Source of the DNA: Opitutaceae bacterium
Lineage (GTDB): Bacteria > Verrucomicrobiota > Verrucomicrobiia > Opitutales > Opitutaceae
Direction: 5' to 3'
Length of the DNA: 64,000 nucleotides
Assembly (NCBI GenBank): GCA_003151515.1
Contig: PLXS01000010.1
Span: 62,001-126,000, forward strand
In this document: positions 44,887 through 52,620 of the stretch, piece by piece
Layout of the letters: each line of letters begins with the position of its first letter
Numbering within the stretch: the first letter of the stretch is position 1
Program-made: the position numbers and the translations under genes
The notes under the pieces: model-generated
Seen by the model: only the letters and a program-made list of their open reading frames with translations
Databases searched by the model: none
What the model was told of the DNA's origin: nothing

Positions 44887-44952
44887 AGGGGCCCCCGCCC
44901 TTTTCGCGGTCCCGCTTGCGCCGCGCGGCAATCAGGCAGACTCTTAAAGATC

Positions 44953-45378
44953 ATGAAACGCTCCGCATCCGCAGTCTGGAAGGGCTCCCTCAAGGCAGGC
45001 GTCGGCACGCTGACGGCGCCGGGCGGCGCCCTCAGCAACACCGAGTATTCGTTCGGCTCGCGCTTCGCCTCGGGGGCGGGCACCAATCCCGAGGAACTGA
45101 TAGCGGCGGCGCACGCGGGCTGCTTCGCGATGGCTCTGTCGGGCGCCCTGGGCGAGGCGGGCTTCACGCCCGAGCGTCTCGACGCGACGGCCGAGGTGAA
45201 CTTCGACAACGTCCCGCCGAAGGGTTGGACCATAACGGCCTCGCACCTCGCGCTTCAGGCGAAGGTGCCCGGCATCGACGCGGCGACGTTCGCCGAGATT
45301 GCCGCCAAGGCGAAGGCCAACTGCCCCATATCGCGCGCGCTGAACGCGACGATCACGCTCGACGCGAAGCTGGCCTAG
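44953..45378 (+). CDS. osmC: OsmC/Ohr-family peroxiredoxin
   Basis: This 141-residue thiol peroxidase reduces organic hydroperoxides. The two catalytic cysteines are in AAHAGCFAMALSG and KANCPISRAL, and the catalytic Arg candidate is in FGSRFASG. The pattern (NPEELIAAAHAGC) is that of the OsmC rather than the Ohr branch. It is convergent with the electrophile-detoxification operon, and its stop shares a CTAG with the VOC gene's stop, so both sides of the boundary hold stress-defence genes. Confidence 0.9.
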   Translation: MKRSASAVWKGSLKAGVGTLTAPGGALSNTEYSFGSRFASGAGTNPEELIAAAHAGCFAMALSGALGEAGFTPERLDATAEVNFDNVPPKGWTITASHLALQAKVPGIDAATFAEIAAKAKANCPISRALNATITLDAKLA

Positions 45379-45935
45379 CCAGCCCGCAGGAGGTCCTCAA
45401 GGTCCAGGGGGTCGGTGACCATGGAGAGTTCGCCCGAGGCGGTGCGGGGCCACTGCTCGGGAGGCCTGTCCCGGTAGAGCTCCACGCCATTGCCGTCGGG
45501 ATCGCGCAGGTAGACCGCCTCGCTCACGCCGTGGTCCGCGGCGCCCTCCAGGGCGACGCCGGCCCGCACGAGCCGACGCAAGGCGTCGGCCAGCTCCGCG
45601 CGCGTCGGATACAGGATCGCCACGTGGTAGAGCCCGGTTGAGCCATGCGCCGGCGGCTTCCCGCCCCCGCTCTCCCAGGTATTGAGCCCAAGGTGGTGGT
45701 GGTAGCCCCCCGCCGACAGGAACGCGGCCTGCGATCCGATGCGCTGCGTGACGGAGAAGCCCAGAACATCGCGGTAGAAGGCCAGGGACCGCTCCAGGTC
45801 GGACACCTTCAGGTGGACGTGGCCGATCCTGACCCTCGAGTCCGCTGGCAGCGGCTTGAAGGCGCCCTTCGCGGCGCCCGCGCCGCCGGCCTGCCCGGGC
45901 CTGGAGGCATCCCGTGTGGGTTGTGCCTCACTCAC
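45375..45935 (-). CDS. CatE-like VOC dioxygenase, single-length form
   Basis: This protein of about 186 residues matches the N-terminal half of B. subtilis CatE (catechol 2,3-dioxygenase family): IGHVHLKVSDLERSLAFYRD, SAGGYHHHLGLNTWESGGG, LYHVAILYPTRAEL and YLRDPDGNGVELYRD. Metal ligands His, His and Glu fall in HVHLK, YHVAI and GVELY. The GTG start at 45935 overlaps the DoxX stop by eight bases; an ATG at 45992 would overlap by 65 bases and seems less likely. It probably opens or removes catechol or quinone adducts as the last gene of the operon. Confidence 0.85.
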   Translation of the reverse strand: MSEAQPTRDASRPGQAGGAGAAKGAFKPLPADSRVRIGHVHLKVSDLERSLAFYRDVLGFSVTQRIGSQAAFLSAGGYHHHLGLNTWESGGGKPPAHGSTGLYHVAILYPTRAELADALRRLVRAGVALEGAADHGVSEAVYLRDPDGNGVELYRDRPPEQWPRTASGELSMVTDPLDLEDLLRAG

Positions 45936-46389
45936 CGCAGGCCCTCCTGGCCACGAACCCGTCGAGCGAGGCCCTTCCGCCGCCGCTGACAAGGACGATG
46001 AGCGCGAGGCCGAGGGCGAGGATGTGGTACTCGATGCCCTCGCCCTTCTGGTTTCCGAACCAGTTCATGAAAAAGCCGTTTGCGGCGTGCGTGGTCAGCA
46101 CGGCCACGACCATGTTCGTCCCGATCCCGAGCGCCGCGACGCGGCTGAACAGGCCCAGCACGAGCGCAACCGAGCCCGCGAACTCGGCCGCGATAGCGAG
46201 GAATGCGAACGGCGCCGGGATGTGCATGGTGCCCGTGAAGAAGCCCATGGTGCCGCTAAAGCCGTAGCCGCCAAACCAGCCTAGAGCCTTCTGCGCGCCG
46301 TGGGGGAACATGACGAGGCCGAGCGCGAGCCGCGCCACGAGGGGCGCGACGCCCTCATCGGTGTTGCAAAGGAGTCTGAGTGTTTTCAT
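45928..46389 (-). CDS. DoxX-family membrane protein (CatD-like)
   Basis: This 153-residue protein has four membrane helices (about residues 15-35, 65-85, 90-110 and 123-143), with the DoxX opening PLVARLALGLVMFPHGAQKALGWF. In B. subtilis the DoxX protein CatD is encoded with CatE and protects against catechol and quinones, and the same order is seen here. It lies 34 bp after the WrbA-like gene and overlaps the VOC gene. Confidence 0.88.
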   Translation of the reverse strand: MKTLRLLCNTDEGVAPLVARLALGLVMFPHGAQKALGWFGGYGFSGTMGFFTGTMHIPAPFAFLAIAAEFAGSVALVLGLFSRVAALGIGTNMVVAVLTTHAANGFFMNWFGNQKGEGIEYHILALGLALIVLVSGGGRASLDGFVARRACGE

Positions 46390-46423
46390 GGATCTTATTG
46401 GGTTGGGAAAACAGGTTCAGGGT

Positions 46424-47005
46424 TCACCCGCGAAGCCTCGCCGCGAGCGTCGCCACGCGCCGCCCGAGCACCTCGCCGGTCGCCTTGTCCTCGGCATTCG
46501 GGGCGATCTCCGGGGAATCGAAACCGGCCTGCGCCATCGCGCCCATGAAGCTTCCGAGGCGGTTGGTCCCATTGGGCTGCATCGGCAATTCTCCGAGACC
46601 AACCCATACCATGCCGTGCTGCATGGCCAGCGCGAAGAGGTACTGGAGCGTGCTCAGCTTGTCGCCGCTCGGGCTGTTTGAGACGGTGAAGCCGGCGGCA
46701 AGCTTGTCGCGCCAGGCGGACGCGAACCATTTTCCCCCCGTCGCGTCGGCGAACGCCTTGAACTGCGCCGCGGGGCCGCCCATGTAGGTTGGGCTTCCGA
46801 AAATGATCGCGTCGCTTGCGTCCAGCTGCGTGAGGACGGCCTCGTTCTCGTAGCGGCCCTTCGCAATGTGCTCCCCCGAAAGGGGGATGAGTTTAGCCGC
46901 CGTGCCGGCGATGGAGGAGGCGCCCTTGGCTACGGCCTCGGCCAGCTTGGTCGTGTGGCCCGAGCCGGAGAAATAGACGATGGATACGGTTGTGGTGGTG
47001 CTCAT
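46424..47005 (-). CDS. WrbA-like flavodoxin-family NAD(P)H:quinone reductase
   Basis: This 193-residue flavoprotein binds FMN through YFSGSGHTTKLAEA and has the family SPTYMGGPAAQFK loop and a GFTVSNSPSGD segment. It reduces quinones by two electrons, avoiding semiquinone radicals. It starts 10 bases after the pirin stop, so it is the second gene of the operon pirin-WrbA-DoxX-VOC. Confidence 0.88.
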   Translation of the reverse strand: MSTTTTVSIVYFSGSGHTTKLAEAVAKGASSIAGTAAKLIPLSGEHIAKGRYENEAVLTQLDASDAIIFGSPTYMGGPAAQFKAFADATGGKWFASAWRDKLAAGFTVSNSPSGDKLSTLQYLFALAMQHGMVWVGLGELPMQPNGTNRLGSFMGAMAQAGFDSPEIAPNAEDKATGEVLGRRVATLAARLRG

Positions 47006-47015
47006 TTTTTTCTGG

Positions 47016-47711
47016 TCAGTTAAGGTCGAAGAGGAGGATCTGCGCCGGCTTCCTGGCGCCCAGGTCCAGCGCCGTCCCGGGTCCCAGGGCGGCGCCGTCG
47101 CCCGCTCCCAGGGCCGTGCCGTTCATCGTCACGTCGCCTTCGGCAACGTGCAGCCATCCGTGCCGGCCCGCGGCCAGGCGCTTCGCGATGCTCTGGCCCG
47201 CGCCGAGCTTCGCCAGCCAAAGGTCGGCGTCCTGGTTGATGGCGATCGATCCGTCGCGCCCCGACTTGCTTGCGACAAGGTGCAGGGCGCCTTGCGCGGC
47301 CTGGGCGAACGACTTGTCCGCATAGCGCGGCGCCATCCCCATGCGGTCGGGCTGGATCCAGATCTGCAGCAGGTGGACGGCCTCGTCGCCGGACGGATTG
47401 ACCTCGCTGTGCCTGATGCCCGTGCCGGCGGCCATGTACTGGACGTCGCCCGCGCGGATCAAGCGGCCATTGCCCATCGAGTCCCTGTGCTCGAGGGCCC
47501 CGCTCAGAATGTAGGTCACTATCTCCATGTCGCGGTGCGGGTGCATCGCGAAGCCCTTGCCGGGCATTACGAGGTCGTCGTTGATCACCCGCAGGCTGCG
47601 GAAGCCCATCCATCGGGGCTCGTGGTAGTCGCCGAAACTGAACGTGCGGTAGGTGTCGAGCCAGCCGTGGTTCGCGTGGCCCCGGTCATCGGCTCTTCGG
47701 ATGTTTGTCAT
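47016..47711 (-). CDS. Pirin-family (YhaK-type) cupin protein
   Basis: This 231-residue bicupin has the pirin metal site HPHRD (two His) and GIRHSEVN (His and Glu) in the first cupin. It opens with a conserved HANHGWLDTYRTFSFGDYH. E. coli YhiW/YhhW-type pirins have quercetinase activity, so this may open flavonoid or catechol rings. It is the first gene of the operon, starting 87 bp from the divergent LysR gene. The ATG at 47711 is the family start; a long open frame further upstream is spurious. Confidence 0.9.
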   Translation of the reverse strand: MTNIRRADDRGHANHGWLDTYRTFSFGDYHEPRWMGFRSLRVINDDLVMPGKGFAMHPHRDMEIVTYILSGALEHRDSMGNGRLIRAGDVQYMAAGTGIRHSEVNPSGDEAVHLLQIWIQPDRMGMAPRYADKSFAQAAQGALHLVASKSGRDGSIAINQDADLWLAKLGAGQSIAKRLAAGRHGWLHVAEGDVTMNGTALGAGDGAALGPGTALDLGARKPAQILLFDLN

Positions 47712-47766
47712 GGCCACAGTGTGCCACAGGGGCCCGCGATTGGGGAAAGACCATGATTCTTGCCTC

Positions 47767-47787
47767 AGCATAGCCGGAAGGTATGCT
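47767..47787. promoter_or_regulatory. LysR-type operator, AGCATA-N9-TATGCT
   Basis: A perfect 6-bp dyad with a 9-bp spacer lies between the divergent pirin and LysR genes, 11 bases before the LysR start. It contains the T-N11-A signature (T at 47771, A at 47783) expected for LysR regulators. It is the probable site for autorepression and inducible activation of the detoxification operon. Confidence 0.7.
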
Positions 47788-47798
47788 CGGTGCGATCC

Positions 47799-48728
47799 AT
47801 GGAACTGCGCCACCTGCGCTACTTTGTCGCCGCCGCCGAGCTGGAGAACGTCTCGCGCGCGGCGCTCAGGCTGCACGTGTCGCAGCCGGCCCTGAGCCGG
47901 CAGATCCGCGACCTCGAGGACGAGCTCGGGTTCCCGCTCCTCAGCAGAGGCGCCAAGTCCGTGCGCCTTACCGAGGCCGGCCGCACCTTCCTGGCCGAGG
48001 CCCGCGCCGTCCTGCTGCGGGCGGAGGATGCGGTCAAGGCGGCGAGGTCCGTCGCGACCGGCCTGCGCGGCGAGCTCCACGTGGGCTACGCCCCGACTCC
48101 AACGGTGCGGATCCTGCCGCCCGCCCTGCGCGCATTCCAGGCTGAGCTGCCCGAGGTGCGCGTCAGGCTCCACGACCTGTCCACCGAGGAGCTGCTCGCC
48201 GGGCTGCGGAAGGGGTCGCTGCAGATCGCGTTTCTCGTGCGCCCAACGAAGGCGATGCTTCGCGGGCTGCAGTTCGAGGAACTGGTCAGGGACGCCATAT
48301 GCCTCGCGGTGCCCCCCGGCCATCCCTTCGCGCGCCTGCGCTCGATCTCCGTCGAGCGCGTCGCACGGGAGCCGCTAGTCGCGTACAGCCGGCGCGACTA
48401 TCCCGAGTACCACGAGTACCTGGCGCGCCTTTTCGCCAAGGTGAAGGGCCGCCCGCACATCGTCGAGGAGCACGAGGGGGGCGCCAGCATGGTCGCGGCG
48501 GTGGAGGCTGGCTACGGCCTGGCTCTGACGACCCAATCGCTCGCATGCTCGGTCGGGGCGCGCCTCAGGCTGATCCCGCTGTCGCCCGCGCAGGAGCCGC
48601 TCGTGGTGGGCGCCGCCTGGTCGCGCGAGGGGCTGACGGCCGCGGCGGAGCGCTTCCTGCGCTGCGCCCGGCAGATTCCAGCCCAGCCGGCCCTTCGTCG
48701 CGCCAAGGCTCCGGCGTCAGCGGGCTGA
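47799..48728 (+). CDS. LysR-family transcriptional regulator
   Basis: This 309-residue regulator begins MELRHLRYFVAAAELENVSR and has the LysR HTH with RLHVSQPALSRQIRDLEDEL, then a linker helix and a periplasmic-binding-fold effector domain (LHVGYAPTPTVRILPPALRAF, LRKGSLQIAFLV). The ATG at 47799 gives the standard N-terminus; an in-frame extension to 47760 would cross the operator. Its divergent position suggests it controls the pirin-WrbA-DoxX-VOC operon in response to a phenolic or quinone. Confidence 0.92.
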   Translation: MELRHLRYFVAAAELENVSRAALRLHVSQPALSRQIRDLEDELGFPLLSRGAKSVRLTEAGRTFLAEARAVLLRAEDAVKAARSVATGLRGELHVGYAPTPTVRILPPALRAFQAELPEVRVRLHDLSTEELLAGLRKGSLQIAFLVRPTKAMLRGLQFEELVRDAICLAVPPGHPFARLRSISVERVAREPLVAYSRRDYPEYHEYLARLFAKVKGRPHIVEEHEGGASMVAAVEAGYGLALTTQSLACSVGARLRLIPLSPAQEPLVVGAAWSREGLTAAAERFLRCARQIPAQPALRRAKAPASAG

Positions 48729-48741
48729 CGGCGCGCCGCGC

Positions 48742-50973
48742 TCACTCATTGCCCAGCTCGAATGACCCCGTGAGGCGGATGTCCGCGGAGGAGGATCCGA
48801 CCAGGACGTCGAACGAGCCCGGCTCGGCGACCCAGCCGTTCCTCGACGGATCGAAGTACGACATCGCCCCCTGGTCCAGGTCCACGGCCACGCGGCGGGA
48901 CTCTCCCGGGGCCAGCTCGACCCTGCAGAAGCCCTTCAGCTCCTTTTGCGGCCGGTCCACGCTCGAGCGCGCCTGGTGGAGGTAGACCTGCACGACCTCA
49001 GCGCCCGCGCGCGCGCCGCTGTTGCGCACCGTAAGGGCCACCTGGACCGTTCCCCCCTTCGCGACCCTTGCCGGGCCGACCGAGAGGTCGCCGTAGCTGA
49101 ACGTCGTGTACGAGAGGCCGTGGCCGAAGGGGAAGAGCGGCTGGACGCCGCGTTTCTCAAAGCCGCGGTATCCCACGTAGATGCCCTCGGAGTACGCCAC
49201 GTGGAGGTTCTCTCCGGGGTAGCTTCCGTAGGCCGTCGCGTCCTCGAGGCGCACGGGGAAGGTGACCGGCGTCTTGCCCGACGGGTTCTGCAGGCCGAGC
49301 AGGATGTCGGCGATGGCGTGGCCCTCCTCCTGGCCGCCGTACCACGCGCATACGACGGCGGGGACGCGCTCGACCCACCTTGTCATCGTGACCGGCGCAC
49401 CGGCGACGATCACGACGACGACTCTCGGGTTAGCCGCGGCCACCGCCTCAATGAGCGCGTCCTGGTTTGCCGGAAGGTCCATCGAGGTGCGGTCGAACCC
49501 CTCGGACTCGATCTTGCTCGAGTTGCCGACAACCACGACCGCGGCGTCGCAGCTTGCGGCGAGCGCCGCGGCCTCGGCGCGCAGCGACGCGCAGGCCTCG
49601 GGCGTCTGAGCGGCGGCGTCCTCGCCCTGCATGGCCGCCCCAAGGGCGTAGCGCACCTGTACCTGCGGGCCGGCCGCCTCCCGGATTCCGTCCAGCGCCG
49701 TGACGACGTAGCTCGACGTGACGAACGAGCTGCCCCCCCCGCCCGTGCGGGCGACCGCCGCGCTGGGGCCGATGACGGCCAGCGAGCGCACGCCGGGGCC
49801 GCCCAGGGGAAGCAGCCCGCCGGCATTCTTGAGCAGGACCACGCCCTCGGTCGCGGCACGCCGGGCGACGGCGCGCTGCTCCTGGGTGTCGATGGCGCCG
49901 CCGCGGTGCGGCGCGTCGAACAGGCCGGCGCTGAACATGACCCTGAGCAGGCGGCGCACCGAGTCGTCCACGGCCTCCTGCTTCACCTGCCCGGCGGCGA
50001 CCGCCGCGAGCACCTTGCCCGCCTCGAGCCAGCCGGCGCCGTTGCCGTCCTTCTGGGCCTGGGGCTGCGCGAGCCATGAGCGCATCGGCTCGCCCCCCGG
50101 CATCTCCAGGTTCATCCCAGCGTTGATGGTGCCCGCTGTACTGTACGTGCTGCCCCAGTCCGATATCACGAAGCCCTTGAAGCCCCAGGCCCTCTGAAGG
50201 GTTTCCGTGAGCAGGTGGCGGTTCGCCGCGCACGACTGCCCGTTCACCTTGTTGTACGCGGACATGACCGCCCAGGCGCCGGCCTCCTGCACGGCCGCCT
50301 TGAACGCCGGGAAGTAGATCTCGTTCAGTGCGCGCTCGTCCACCTTCTCGTCGATGCGGTGCCTCTCGAACTCCTGGTTGTTCGCAGCGAAATGCTTGAC
50401 CGCCGGTATCACGCCCTCGGCCTGCACCGCCCTGACCCACGCCACGGCCAGGCGGGCGGCCAGGTACGGGTCCTCTCCAAATCCCTCGAAATTCCTTCCC
50501 CAGAGCGGCACGCGGTTGATGTTGACCGTGGGCCCGAGGATCATGTCGCGGCCCAGGGCCTTCACCTCCTGCGCGATCGCCCTGCCCTGCCTGCCCGCAA
50601 GCTCAACGTCCCAGCTCGAGGCGAGCGTTATGCCCGCGGGGAAGGCGGTCGAGGCGAACTTGGCCTTGGGGTCGTTCGTCACCGCCGATGGCCCGGACCA
50701 GTTGCGCACCCCGGCGGGGCCGTCGGCCATCCTGATCTCCGGGATGCCGAGCCTTGCGACGGGCTGGCTTTCCATCCACCCGGAGCCCGCCAGCATGCCC
50801 GCCTTCTCCTGCGGGGTCATCCGGCCCAGCAGGTCGGACACGCGGTCCTCCACGGGGCGGGACGGGTCCCGGTAGGGGGCCGCCTTAAGGTCGGCGGACT
50901 GCTGCGCGGATAGCTGGGGCGATGTGAACGGGAGGGCGGCCATAAGTGCGAGCGGCGCGATGACTCGTTTCAT
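48742..50973 (-). CDS. Exported GH3 beta-glucosidase/beta-xylosidase-type enzyme
   Basis: This 743-residue enzyme has a signal peptide (VIAPLALMAALPFTSPQLSA), a GH3 N-terminal barrel with KHFAANNQEFERHRID and the nucleophile Asp in GFVISDWGST, a C-terminal alpha/beta domain with SEGFDRTSMDLP (acid/base region), and a fibronectin III-like end domain (LKGFCRVELAPGESRRV). The ATG at 50973 begins the signal peptide. It cleaves terminal beta-linked sugars from oligosaccharides. It is divergent from a sugar MFS transporter and a GH2 gene, which suggests one glycan-utilisation locus. Confidence 0.92.
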   Translation of the reverse strand: MKRVIAPLALMAALPFTSPQLSAQQSADLKAAPYRDPSRPVEDRVSDLLGRMTPQEKAGMLAGSGWMESQPVARLGIPEIRMADGPAGVRNWSGPSAVTNDPKAKFASTAFPAGITLASSWDVELAGRQGRAIAQEVKALGRDMILGPTVNINRVPLWGRNFEGFGEDPYLAARLAVAWVRAVQAEGVIPAVKHFAANNQEFERHRIDEKVDERALNEIYFPAFKAAVQEAGAWAVMSAYNKVNGQSCAANRHLLTETLQRAWGFKGFVISDWGSTYSTAGTINAGMNLEMPGGEPMRSWLAQPQAQKDGNGAGWLEAGKVLAAVAAGQVKQEAVDDSVRRLLRVMFSAGLFDAPHRGGAIDTQEQRAVARRAATEGVVLLKNAGGLLPLGGPGVRSLAVIGPSAAVARTGGGGSSFVTSSYVVTALDGIREAAGPQVQVRYALGAAMQGEDAAAQTPEACASLRAEAAALAASCDAAVVVVGNSSKIESEGFDRTSMDLPANQDALIEAVAAANPRVVVVIVAGAPVTMTRWVERVPAVVCAWYGGQEEGHAIADILLGLQNPSGKTPVTFPVRLEDATAYGSYPGENLHVAYSEGIYVGYRGFEKRGVQPLFPFGHGLSYTTFSYGDLSVGPARVAKGGTVQVALTVRNSGARAGAEVVQVYLHQARSSVDRPQKELKGFCRVELAPGESRRVAVDLDQGAMSYFDPSRNGWVAEPGSFDVLVGSSSADIRLTGSFELGNE

Positions 50974-51109
50974 GATTGGACGGGGCTGCCTTCCATGGGG
51001 TTGCGGACGCACGGAAGGCGGCAGCGTGCGCCAAAATGAAATAGGCGGCGCGCAGAGCCGAGAACAATCTGTCGCGCAAGGACACTGAGAAGTCCCGCTG
51101 ATTCCGGCC

Positions 51110-51124
51110 AAAACCGACGGTTTT
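51110..51124. promoter_or_regulatory. Inverted repeat AAAACCG-A-CGGTTTT between GH3 and MFS genes
   Basis: A perfect 7-bp dyad around a single base lies in the 215-bp divergent gap between the GH3 gene and the sugar transporter, 65 bp before the transporter start. The AAACCG/CGGTTT core resembles LacI-family operators, so a LacI-type repressor may control the locus. No such regulator is in the window. Confidence 0.5.
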
Positions 51125-51188
51125 CCCGGCAAAGCTTCTCCCAGATCGGAAGTTGACGCGCCCCGCCAAATCTCGGGGAGTGGGAGCC

Positions 51189-52607
51189 ATGGCAATCCCG
51201 ACCAGCCCCGCCACCCCGAGCCATTCCCGCCAGACGTACCGCGGCCCCTTCGCCGTGATGACGGTCCTCTTCTTCATGTGGGGGTTCATGACCGTGTGGA
51301 ACGACATCCTGATCCCGCGTTTCAAGGAGGCGTTCGAGCTCGATTATTTCCGGGCGATGCTCGTGCAGTTCGCCTTCTTCGGGGCCTATGCCGCAGGCGC
51401 CCTGGCCTACTACATCGTCTCGATGGTGTCCGGCGACCCGATAAACCGCATCGGCTACAAGAACGGCGTCATCATCGGGCTCGTGGCCTCCGCGGTCGGC
51501 AGCGCGCTCTTCTACCCGGCGGCGGTCATGACCTCGTACCCCTTCTTCCTGTGCGCCCTGTTCATCGTGGGCCTGGGCTTCGCCATGCTCCAGATCGCGG
51601 CCAACCCCTACGTGACGATTCTGGGGCCCGAGCGCACGGCCTCGAGCCGGCTCAACCTGTCTCAGGCGTTCAACTCCTTCGGCACAACGATCGGCCCGAT
51701 AATCGGCGGCTGGATGATATTCAGCCTGTTCAACAGGCCCGGAGCGAACGGCGCCGATTCGGTGAAGGTCCCCTACCTGTGCTTCGCCGCCGTGTTCGTC
51801 CTCCTGGCCGTCGCCTTCAAGGCCGCCCACCTGCCCGACTTCGCAAACCCCGAGCGGGTGGGACGCGACCTGGGCGCGCTCAGGTACCCCCACACCGTGC
51901 TGGGGATGCTCGCGATCTTCATGTACGTGGGCGGGGAGGTCTCGGTGGGCAGCGCGGTCATCAATTTCCTGGGCACGCCCAAGATGGGGGGCATACCCCA
52001 TGAGGCCGCGAGCAAGTATCTGGCCTTCTTCTGGGGTGGACTGATGATCGGGCGCTTCATGGGCGCCATCGCCATGAGCGAGCTGCGGGGCTGGCTCAGA
52101 AACCTGCTTGTCGTGTGCGTGCCGGTCGCCGCGACCGGGGTCGTCGCCTACTACGCCGGCGTGCCGCCCGCGAGGCACTACGGCGTGTACCTCGTGCTTC
52201 TGCTCGTCGCCTTCTTCGCCGTTTCCGCGAGCCCCAACCGGATGCTCACCCTGTTCGGGATCATAAACATCGCACTTCTTGCGGCGGGCATGTTCGCCTC
52301 GCGCGGTCTCGCGATGTGGTCCGTCCTGGGGATCGGGCTGTTCTGCTCGGTCATGTGGTCCAACATCTTCTCGCTCGCGATCGAGGGCCTGGGGGCCCTG
52401 AAGAGCCAGGCGTCGTCGCTCCTCGTCATGGCGATCCTCGGCGGCGCCGTTCTGCCGCCGCTGCAGGGCGCCCTGGCGGACCGCTTCGGCATCCAGCACT
52501 CGTTCGTGGTCCCGATGGTGGCGTTCGCCTACGTCGCGTTCTACGGCGCCTACGGGTACCGGGCCGGCCGGGCGACGGACGCCCCTCCGCCGCCAATACC
52601 CGCGTGA
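51189..52607 (+). CDS. MFS sugar:proton symporter (FucP/GluP type)
   Basis: This 472-residue protein has 12 predicted helices and the FucP-family opening VLFFMWGFMTVWNDILIPRFK, read as about residues 26-46. Helix 4-5 carries the characteristic GFAMLQIAANPYV and SSRLNLSQAFNSFGTTIGP. It imports fucose, glucose, galactose or similar hexoses with protons. The ATG at 51189 follows a purine-rich ribosome-binding site (GGGAGTGGGAG). The GH2 gene begins 13 bases after its stop. Confidence 0.9.
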   Translation: MAIPTSPATPSHSRQTYRGPFAVMTVLFFMWGFMTVWNDILIPRFKEAFELDYFRAMLVQFAFFGAYAAGALAYYIVSMVSGDPINRIGYKNGVIIGLVASAVGSALFYPAAVMTSYPFFLCALFIVGLGFAMLQIAANPYVTILGPERTASSRLNLSQAFNSFGTTIGPIIGGWMIFSLFNRPGANGADSVKVPYLCFAAVFVLLAVAFKAAHLPDFANPERVGRDLGALRYPHTVLGMLAIFMYVGGEVSVGSAVINFLGTPKMGGIPHEAASKYLAFFWGGLMIGRFMGAIAMSELRGWLRNLLVVCVPVAATGVVAYYAGVPPARHYGVYLVLLLVAFFAVSASPNRMLTLFGIINIALLAAGMFASRGLAMWSVLGIGLFCSVMWSNIFSLAIEGLGALKSQASSLLVMAILGGAVLPPLQGALADRFGIQHSFVVPMVAFAYVAFYGAYGYRAGRATDAPPPPIPA

Positions 52608-52620
52608 CCGCCTTATCACC

